From contig CAAEKX010000362.1 of the NCBI GenBank assembly GCA_900756605.1, forward strand, positions 1-5,754: a stretch of DNA of 5,754 nt, read 5' to 3'. Numbering within the stretch: position 1 is the stretch's first letter; each line of letters begins with the position of its first letter. The translations under genes were made by a program, and so were the position numbers. The notes under the pieces were generated by a model. That model worked only from the letters and a program-made list of their open reading frames with translations. It did not search any database and had not been told where the DNA came from. The DNA is from Coriobacteriia bacterium (GTDB lineage Bacteria > Actinomycetota > Coriobacteriia > Coriobacteriales > QAMH01). Positions 1 to 4,229 of the stretch are shown one piece after another.

Positions 1-229
1 CCTCACGGTGCTCGTCTTCCATAGCCCCTGCCGTCTCATCGATCGCTCGCGCGATGCGGTCGCCGTCGTGAACGAGTGCCGCGCCTGTGGCAAGTGCGTA
101 CGCATCGGTTGTCCGGCTATTGGCAAGGACGCCGAGGGCCGCGCGGTCATCGATCCCACCCAATGCATCGGCTGCTCGCAGTGCGTTCAGGTATGCCCGT
201 TTGGCTGCATCAGCAAGGAGGGGGAGTAA
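1..229 (+). CDS. iorA: Indolepyruvate ferredoxin oxidoreductase, alpha subunit (3' end only)
   Basis: Only the last 75 codons or so are present; the gene enters from the left edge in frame (first full codon at base 2) and stops with TAA at 227-229. IorA is the large, thiamine-diphosphate-binding subunit of the IorAB complex. The complex oxidatively decarboxylates aryl pyruvates such as indolepyruvate and phenylpyruvate to aryl-acetyl-CoA and reduces ferredoxin in the cytoplasm. What is visible is the C-terminal ferredoxin-like domain. The first cysteine cluster reads CRACGKCVRIGCP (C-x2-C-x2-C-x4-C-P), the looser first cluster typical of IorA. The second reads CIGCSQCVQVCP (C-x2-C-x2-C-x3-C-P). 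Together they should hold two 4Fe-4S centres. The preceding stretch ending in HSPCRLI matches the end of the domain before the ferredoxin module. iorB follows 2 bp after the stop, as expected for this two-subunit enzyme. The thiamine-binding domains lie outside the window, so substrate preference cannot be judged. Confidence 0.9.
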   Translation, partial: LTVLVFHSPCRLIDRSRDAVAVVNECRACGKCVRIGCPAIGKDAEGRAVIDPTQCIGCSQCVQVCPFGCISKEGE

Positions 230-231
230 TC

Positions 232-819
232 ATGGCACAGGCGACGGATACGACAACCGTCCTGCTCGTGGGCGTTGGCGGTCAGGGAACCATCCTCGCA
301 GGCGACTTGCTTGCAAAGACCGCCGCTGCCAGTGGCTACGATGTCAAGATTTCCGAGATTCACGGTATGAGCCAACGCGGCGGATCGGTTTCCACGGTCG
401 TGCGCTTCGGTAGCGACGTTGCTTCGATGATCTGCGATCCGGGTTGCGCGGATGTCGTGGTGAGCTTCGAGGCAATCGAGGCCCTACGCGCTCGTCAGTT
501 CCTTGCCGTCAATGGCGGGAAGCTCTTTGTCAACGATGAGGTCATCACGCCCGTGAGCGTTGCCATCGGCAACGGAGAGATGCCCGCAGACATCGATGCG
601 GAGCTCGATGCGCTCGACGCCGTACGTATTGGCGCGAGCCGCATTGCGCGTGAGGCTGGTAGTCCCAAGTCGACGAACGTCGTGCTCATGGGCGCGCTTT
701 CGACCGCATTGCCCTTCGAGGCGCAGACCTGGCGCGAAGTCATTGCAAAGCGTGTGCCACCCAAAACCGTGGATGCCAATCTCGCCGCTTTCGATGCGGG
801 TCGCGAGACTGTCGCGTGA
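232..819 (+). CDS. iorB: Indolepyruvate ferredoxin oxidoreductase, beta subunit
   Basis: This 195-residue protein is the small (gamma-domain) subunit of IorAB, which partners IorA in CoA-dependent oxidation of aryl pyruvates. It has the usual length for IorB. The N-terminus carries the glycine-rich motif GVGGQG at residues 14-19, and SEIHGMSQRGGSV at 41-53 is the signature of the 2-oxoacid:ferredoxin oxidoreductase gamma domain. A second conserved region with NVVLMGAL lies in the C-terminal part. The ATG at 232 is chosen because it sits just after the strong Shine-Dalgarno AAGGAGGGGG (215-224) inside the end of iorA, and because it places the glycine motif close to the N-terminus as in the family. 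An in-frame ATG at 76 would add residues that only overlap iorA in another frame. The TGA stop overlaps the GTG start of the next gene. The aryl-pyruvate substrate is inferred from family, not from visible residues. Confidence 0.93.
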   Translation: MAQATDTTTVLLVGVGGQGTILAGDLLAKTAAASGYDVKISEIHGMSQRGGSVSTVVRFGSDVASMICDPGCADVVVSFEAIEALRARQFLAVNGGKLFVNDEVITPVSVAIGNGEMPADIDAELDALDAVRIGASRIAREAGSPKSTNVVLMGALSTALPFEAQTWREVIAKRVPPKTVDANLAAFDAGRETVA

Positions 820-1865
820 CGCATGTCCGTTCCATATCACGCTCGCTCTTAACGCTCGTCGCGCTTGCGCTCGTGCTATGCCCGCTTTCCATGCTGACGG
901 GTTGTTTCGGCATGAAGCAACCGCCCCAGATTGCCGCGCATGTCAATGGCGTCGCCATTCCCGAGGACAAGGTCACGGAGTTCATCGAGGGTTTTCGTAG
1001 CAAGAATGCGCAGTACGAGACCGACTCGGGTTGGGCCGAGTTTCTCAAATCGAACGGCTACACCTCGGAGACCTTGCGCACGTATGTGCTCAATACGGTT
1101 TTCATCCCGCAGGAGCTCATTCGCCAAGAATGTGCCAAGCTCGGCATCCAGGTTGGCGACACGGAGCTTGACGAAGTTATCAAGCAGGAGAAATCCTATT
1201 ACGAGCAGCGCTATGGCGAGAACTCCTGGGACAGCGTGCTTGCCTCCTACGGGTATGACGAGGAATCATGGCGCGAAAACGAACTCAACCGCTTGCTCGA
1301 GGAGCAGCTGCGCAGCATGGTCATCGATGCCGTCACGCCCACCGAGGCAGAAATCCAAGCTCAGGCAAACGAGTCGGCTTCCATGTACAACGGCAAGGAT
1401 TCCTATTACATCCAATTCGCTTCCCAACAGGAGGCGCAGGCCGCACGTGACCGCATTGCCGCATCGGGTGAGCGTGTCACGCTCGGGGAGTTCGAGCGTC
1501 TCGGCAACGCCGTCCATGCAGGCTGGAACTCGCTGCCATCCACGCGCGATGCCATGAGCATCGAATACATTCAGGCTGTTGGTGCACTCGATGTCGATAC
1601 CGTATCCGAGCCCATCATGGTCGACGGTAATTGGACGCTCATCTTCTGCGATGCGGCTTTCAACGTGGGTGCTGGCGGTGAATCCGTCGTGCTCAGAACC
1701 ATTCCTCCCGATATATACGAGCAAATCGTTGCCGATGCCACCGAGATCAAGGCCGATCAGCTCTTCAATGAGTGGCTCCAGAAACTTGCCTCCGAGTCGG
1801 ATATCACGATCGAGCCCATGCCCGCGGGGCTTCCCTATAACGTGAGCTCGACGTATCTCGAGTAG
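816..1865 (+). CDS. Lipoprotein with SurA N-terminal-like domain and degenerate parvulin domain (foldase/chaperone-like)
   Basis: This is a 349-residue exported lipoprotein. The N-terminus has basic residues (R5, R9), a hydrophobic core at about 10-27 and a lipobox LTGC with the lipidated cysteine at position 30, so the mature protein should be anchored to the outer face of the cytoplasmic membrane. Residues about 36-185 begin with a VNGVAIP motif and continue as charged helices, as in the N-terminal chaperone domain of SurA/PrsA-type foldases. Residues about 195-280 look like a worn parvulin-type prolyl isomerase domain: YYIQFASQQEAQAARDRI resembles the first strand and helix, and SEPIMVDGNWTLIFC the last strand. 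The usual catalytic histidine and FxxLA positions are not evident, so a holdase role without isomerase activity is plausible. The GTG start at 816 overlaps the iorB TGA, has no good Shine-Dalgarno and probably relies on translational coupling. It is the only start that gives a complete signal peptide. Clients are unknown. Confidence 0.8.
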   Translation: MTHVRSISRSLLTLVALALVLCPLSMLTGCFGMKQPPQIAAHVNGVAIPEDKVTEFIEGFRSKNAQYETDSGWAEFLKSNGYTSETLRTYVLNTVFIPQELIRQECAKLGIQVGDTELDEVIKQEKSYYEQRYGENSWDSVLASYGYDEESWRENELNRLLEEQLRSMVIDAVTPTEAEIQAQANESASMYNGKDSYYIQFASQQEAQAARDRIAASGERVTLGEFERLGNAVHAGWNSLPSTRDAMSIEYIQAVGALDVDTVSEPIMVDGNWTLIFCDAAFNVGAGGESVVLRTIPPDIYEQIVADATEIKADQLFNEWLQKLASESDITIEPMPAGLPYNVSSTYLE

Positions 1866-1871
1866 GCCGGC

Positions 1872-2810
1872 ATGAGCGACGGCACTCGGATCATCGGGCG
1901 CATTGCGCCAAGCCCCAGCGGCGAAATGCATCTGGGAAATGCCTTTTCGGCGCTGCTTGCCTGGGCTTTCGCACGCTCGGCAGGGGGAGGTTTCGTCGTG
2001 CGCCTCGAGAATCTCGACGAGCGCTGCCAGAACCCCGCTCTTGCGCAAGGCGTTCTCGATGACCTGCGTTGGCTTGGTATCGATTGGGATGATGATCCTC
2101 TCGTGCAGACCGGACGTTTGCATGCATACGAGGAAGCCCTTGAGCGTATCGGTGAGAGGGTGGAGCTCTATCCCTGCTTTTGCTCGCGTGCCGATTTGCA
2201 TGCTGCCTCGGCCCCGCACGCTTCGGATGGCACGCCGTTGTATGCGGGTACCTGTTACCGTCTGGACGCGGCTGAGCGCGACGCGCGTGCGGCAACGCAG
2301 CGTCACGCGCTGCGCCTGCATGTTCCCGACGAGACGATCTCCTTCGTCGATGAAATCCAGGGTTCCTATGAGCAGGACCTTGCGAGCGAGTGCGGGGATT
2401 TTGTCGTACGTCGCAGCGATGGCGTCTTCGCATACCAGCTTGTCTGCGTCGTCGATGATATCGCCCAGGGCGTGACGCAGGTCGTGCGGGGGAGCGACCT
2501 GCTTTCCTCCACCCCACGCCAGATTCTGCTCTACGAGCTGCTTGACGCGCCCGTTCCGAGCTTTGCCCACCATCCGTTGCTGCTTGCACCCGATGGCAGA
2601 CGCCTCTCCAAGCGCGATGGTGACACCACCATCGCGGGCATGCGCGAGCGCGGCATCACGCCTCAAGCCATCGTCGGGTACCTGGCACACCTTGCGGGGC
2701 AGGTCGAGGCGGGGGAGTGCATGAGCGCGGCCGAGCTGCTGGACGTCTTCGACATACGCAAAGTCCCGACGCGGGACATGACAGTCGATCTAGGGTGTCT
2801 AGAGGCCTAG
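1872..2810 (+). CDS. gluQ: Glutamyl-Q tRNA(Asp) synthetase (GluQRS)
   Basis: At 312 residues this is a glutamyl-tRNA synthetase catalytic core without the anticodon-binding domains that take true GltX to about 470 or more. The family activates glutamate and attaches it to the queuosine base at position 34 of tRNA(Asp). The class I signatures are present: PSPSGEMHLGN (HIGH-like HLGN, 20-23) and RRLSKRDG (KMSKS-like, 243-250). C102, C104, Y124 and C128 form the C-x-C...Y-x3-C zinc site typical of GluQRS. Glutamate-binding candidates R10, E46, Y188 and R206 have the same mutual spacing as R8, E44, Y170 and R188 of the E. coli enzyme as I remember it. DFVVRRSDGVFAYQLVCVVDD is strongly GluQRS-like. 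One oddity is LENLD at 45-49, where Asp usually follows the Glu. The start lies 6 bp after the lipoprotein stop with a weak Shine-Dalgarno. The 3' end overlaps the opposing TatD gene by 12 bp. Confidence 0.88.
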   Translation: MSDGTRIIGRIAPSPSGEMHLGNAFSALLAWAFARSAGGGFVVRLENLDERCQNPALAQGVLDDLRWLGIDWDDDPLVQTGRLHAYEEALERIGERVELYPCFCSRADLHAASAPHASDGTPLYAGTCYRLDAAERDARAATQRHALRLHVPDETISFVDEIQGSYEQDLASECGDFVVRRSDGVFAYQLVCVVDDIAQGVTQVVRGSDLLSSTPRQILLYELLDAPVPSFAHHPLLLAPDGRRLSKRDGDTTIAGMRERGITPQAIVGYLAHLAGQVEAGECMSAAELLDVFDIRKVPTRDMTVDLGCLEA

Positions 2811-3563
2811 GAGGCTCCGGCTACGCACGTCGATGCTCTCGCGCAGACACGCGAGGTCGATATCGCGTATGCAAGCGAGCCCGTCGAGGACTGATTCAAG
2901 GCTGCGCATCACGTCGCATATGCTCGTGGGCTCGCCTGCTGCGGCGGGCAGGTCGCTTTCGACGAGTAGGCGTTCTTCGGGGATGATGCGAGCGTACTCA
3001 CGTCCACGCTTGGTCGATAGCATGCGCGTTCCCACGGAAAACAGGCAACCGTCTTCGATTGCGCGTGCGAGCTGGTCAGAGGAGCCTCCATACGAATGTA
3101 GGATGCACGTGCAACGATCGAGACATCCCGAATCTTCGAGCACATCGAGCAGTTCGCGTTCTGCCTTCACCGAGTGCATCGAGACGAGCACGTCGCCTTT
3201 TGCGGCGCAGAGGGTCATGATGCGGGTAAAGGCCCTCATTTGGGCATCCTTTGTCGAAGCACGCGTGGGCCAAAAGTCGAGGCCGACCTCGCCCGCGAAG
3301 CGTGTGCCAGAAAGCTGCGTCTGGAAGGTATCGAGCGCGTCATCGAGCGTGCCGAGCTCGGGCGTGTCGACCCACCAGGGATGCAAGCCGAGTCCTAGAC
3401 GCATAGTTGGGATGTCGGTGAGTATGGGGGAGAGGTGTGCGTATTCGCCGGGGGTGACGGTGTTAGCGAAGGACGCGATGCCTGCATCGGCGAGCGCATG
3501 CGCGAACGTTGCAGGGTCATCTGCGAAACCTGCGTGCATGTGCATGTCAACGAGGTGAGTCAT
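2799..3563 (-). CDS. TatD-family metal-dependent hydrolase
   Basis: This 254-residue protein belongs to the TatD branch of the amidohydrolase superfamily: cytoplasmic TIM-barrel enzymes with a two-metal site, several of which act as DNases or 3'-5' exonucleases. All six expected ligands are visible: H8 and H10 in DMHMH, E92 in GEVGLD, H130 in SMHS, H156 in LHSYGG and D204 in ESDLP, so it is probably active. The length is typical or slightly short for the family. The ATG at 3563 is chosen over an upstream in-frame start at 3665 because GGAGG (3572-3568) precedes it and the metal motif HxH falls near the N-terminus as in relatives. A TATAAT at 3591-3586 would give a leader of about 16 nt. The gene is convergent with gluQ and shares its last 12 bp. 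The true substrate cannot be read from sequence; a phosphodiesterase or D-aminoacyl-tRNA deacylase-type role is also possible in this family. Confidence 0.87.
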   Translation of the reverse strand: MTHLVDMHMHAGFADDPATFAHALADAGIASFANTVTPGEYAHLSPILTDIPTMRLGLGLHPWWVDTPELGTLDDALDTFQTQLSGTRFAGEVGLDFWPTRASTKDAQMRAFTRIMTLCAAKGDVLVSMHSVKAERELLDVLEDSGCLDRCTCILHSYGGSSDQLARAIEDGCLFSVGTRMLSTKRGREYARIIPEERLLVESDLPAAAGEPTSICDVMRSLESVLDGLACIRDIDLACLRESIDVRSRSLLGL

Positions 3564-3585
3564 GAGGCCTCCGTTTTTGTCCTGG

Positions 3586-3591
3586 ATTATA
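3586..3591 (-). promoter_or_regulatory. Candidate -10 element of the TatD-family gene
   Basis: The minus strand reads TATAAT here, a perfect -10 hexamer, 22 bp upstream of the chosen ATG. The region 16-18 bp further upstream (about 3608-3615) has no good TTGACA match, so the -35 is weak or the promoter depends on an activator. Transcription would begin near 3579, giving a very short leader that still includes the GGAGG Shine-Dalgarno. Confidence 0.5.
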
Positions 3592-3689
3592 CGCGCAGGC
3601 AAGCTGCTCCGTTCCGCAGTTTGTCTGTGTTGCCGCAATGCTTGAAAAGGTGAATTTAGTTGCAATATCGTCTCTGCGTACTGACGAAT

Positions 3690-3734
3690 AGGAAAAAGGA
3701 AAAATTAGGAAAAAAAGGAAAGCTCAGGAAAAGA
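3690..3734 (+). repeat. A-rich tract with five spaced GGAAA motifs
   Basis: GGAAA followed by a variable number of A occurs at 3691, 3698, 3708, 3717 and 3728, that is, spaced 7, 10, 9 and 11 bp. The last four are close to one helical turn apart, a layout that tends to give curved DNA. The tract is centred about 90 bp upstream of the predicted tRNA transcription start, where bent DNA or a protein such as a nucleoid factor could act. The arrangement is seen directly; the role is inference. Confidence 0.45.
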
Positions 3735-3744
3735 AGAGCTGAGC
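3722..3744 (-). terminator. Weak hairpin with T-rich tail on the minus strand
   Basis: GCTCAG (3722-3727) pairs with CTGAGC (3739-3744) around an 11-nt loop; AGCTC/GAGCT offers an alternative register. Read on the minus strand, the hairpin is followed by a T-rich run (TTTCCTTTTTTTCC). This resembles an intrinsic terminator that could stop stray leftward transcription before the TatD gene. The stem is short, so confidence is low. Confidence 0.25.
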
Positions 3745-3767
3745 GCCGTAACAACCAAATTACCCCC

Positions 3768-3795
3768 TTGCGTCAACAAAGCGTATTGGTATAAT
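3768..3795 (+). promoter_or_regulatory. Promoter of the tRNA-Ala gene
   Basis: A -35 TTGCGT (3768-3773) and a perfect -10 TATAAT (3790-3795) are separated by 16 bp. TGG directly before the -10 provides the extended TGn motif. Transcription should start near 3802, leaving a short leader of about 20 nt to be trimmed by RNase P before the mature tRNA at 3823. Confidence 0.8.
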
Positions 3796-3822
3796 TGTCC
3801 TCGCGTCTTTTCAAAGACCCAC

Positions 3823-3898
3823 GGGGATATAGCTCAGCTGGGAGAGCGCATGACTGGCAGTCATGAGGTCAGGGGTTCGAACCCCCTTATCTCCACCA
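3823..3898 (+). tRNA. tRNA-Ala (anticodon GGC)
   Basis: This 76-nt tRNA folds into a full cloverleaf. The acceptor stem is GGGGATA (3823-3829) with TATCTCC (3888-3894). The D stem is GCTC/GAGC, the anticodon stem CATGA/TCATG, and the T stem AGGGG/CCCCT with loop TTCGAAC. The anticodon at 3856-3858 is GGC, reading GCC and GCU alanine codons. The third acceptor pair is G3:U70, the identity element for alanyl-tRNA synthetase, which confirms the assignment. CCA is encoded (3896-3898). Positions 32 and 38 of the anticodon loop are C and G and could pair, lengthening the anticodon stem. It has its own promoter and terminator and is probably transcribed alone. Confidence 0.97.
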
Positions 3899-3907
3899 AA
3901 ATTATCA

Positions 3908-3930
3908 GGGGCCGTTCGGCCCCTTTTTCT
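3908..3930 (+). terminator. Intrinsic terminator of the tRNA-Ala gene
   Basis: GGGGCC (3908-3913) pairs perfectly with GGCCCC (3918-3923) around a GTTC loop and is followed directly by TTTTTCTTT. It starts 10 nt after the encoded CCA and should end the tRNA transcript, separating it from the IMP dehydrogenase gene. Confidence 0.9.
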
Positions 3931-3970
3931 TTGCCCATTTGTACGCTGACAAGTCTTCGAGTAAAGGTCT

Positions 3971-4090
3971 AGGCAATGGGCCGCGGGAATGGTGCGAAGG
4001 CGAGGTCTAAGGGAGCGCGCCGTAAAGACCGCGAAGCGGGCTGTCGGGAAGCGACCGTCGAGCCAAAGCGCCTTTCCCGGCCCATTGCCT
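3971..4090 (+). repeat. 120-bp inverted-repeat element, candidate structured RNA or MITE-like repeat
   Basis: The ends are a perfect 13-bp inverted repeat: AGGCAATGGGCCG (3971-3983) and CGGCCCATTGCCT (4078-4090). Skipping C3984, GGGAA (3985-3989) pairs with TTTCC (4073-4077) using one G-U pair. Skipping T3990, GGTGC (3991-3995) pairs with GCGCC (4068-4072), again with one G-U. This gives a stem of about 23 bp with bulges on one side only. Inside are further helices: GGTCT (4004-4008) with AGACC (4026-4030), and GGCT-GTCG (4039-4046) with CGAC (4052-4055) and AGCC (4061-4064). The G-U pairs favour an RNA made from the plus strand. It matches no riboswitch or housekeeping RNA consensus that I know. 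A leader element of the downstream mRNA, a small RNA, or a mobile non-autonomous repeat are all possible. No target-site duplication is obvious at the ends. Confidence 0.55.
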
Positions 4091-4180
4091 TGCGTTGAAT
4101 CGACGGCTTGCCTGCGCACACGTCCTCGTGACGATTCCTTTGCACGACCACAGGAAATCGCGGTGCCGCGTTCGGCGCTC

Positions 4181-4192
4181 GTGTAGTACACT
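4181..4192 (+). promoter_or_regulatory. Palindrome and weak -10-like site before the IMP dehydrogenase gene
   Basis: GTGTA-G-TACAC (4181-4191) is a perfect short palindrome that overlaps TACACT (4187-4192), a 4-of-6 match to a -10 hexamer. No good -35 lies at the right distance. An operator overlapping the promoter is possible, but the call rests on symmetry and position alone. Confidence 0.25.
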
Positions 4193-4229
4193 TCTCTGAA
4201 ACCATTGAGAGATAGAGGAGGCCCCAGGC

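Larger units (their letters stand above)
3564..3767. other. Intergenic region between the TatD-family gene and the tRNA promoter
   Basis: I see no convincing gene in this stretch. It holds the TatD promoter on the left and, from about 3686, a markedly A-rich, G+C-poor tract unlike the rest of the window. An inverted repeat lies at 3722-3744. The divergent arrangement means this is shared upstream DNA for the minus-strand hydrolase and the plus-strand tRNA gene. Confidence 0.6.
3931..4229. other. Non-coding region upstream of the IMP dehydrogenase gene
   Basis: About 300 bp lie between the tRNA terminator and the IMP dehydrogenase start. No reading frame here looks like a real protein. The main content is the 120-bp inverted-repeat element at 3971-4090. 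Further on are a short palindrome CGCG-GTGC-CGCG (4159-4170), the palindrome GTGTA-G-TACAC (4181-4191), and the Shine-Dalgarno of the next gene (4216-4221). The promoter of the dehydrogenase must be in this stretch unless the tRNA transcript reads through; I cannot place it with confidence. Confidence 0.6.

Noticed and set aside
76..231. Upstream extension of iorB from an ATG at 76
   Set aside because: The extra residues are an out-of-frame reading of iorA's ferredoxin domain, and a strong ribosome-binding site precedes the ATG at 232.
1266..2690. Long minus-strand open frame of 474 codons opposite the lipoprotein and synthetase genes
   Set aside because: It has no recognisable domains and lies opposite two well-supported genes. 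Long antisense frames are expected in G+C-rich DNA.
2833..3558. Plus-strand open frame of 241 codons opposite the TatD-family gene
   Set aside because: The minus strand shows six intact metal ligands, a good Shine-Dalgarno and a promoter. The plus-strand frame is low in complexity and has no motifs.
3564..3665. Upstream in-frame start for the TatD-family gene at 3665
   Set aside because: The extra 34 residues lie over the -10 element and the ribosome-binding site, and have no counterpart in the family.
3971..4090. Known RNA families (SRP RNA, 6S RNA, RNase P RNA, common purine-related riboswitches) as an explanation for the inverted-repeat element
   Set aside because: Their conserved loops and core motifs, for example the GGAA loop with adjacent bulge of SRP RNA, are not found and the size does not fit RNase P or 6S RNA.
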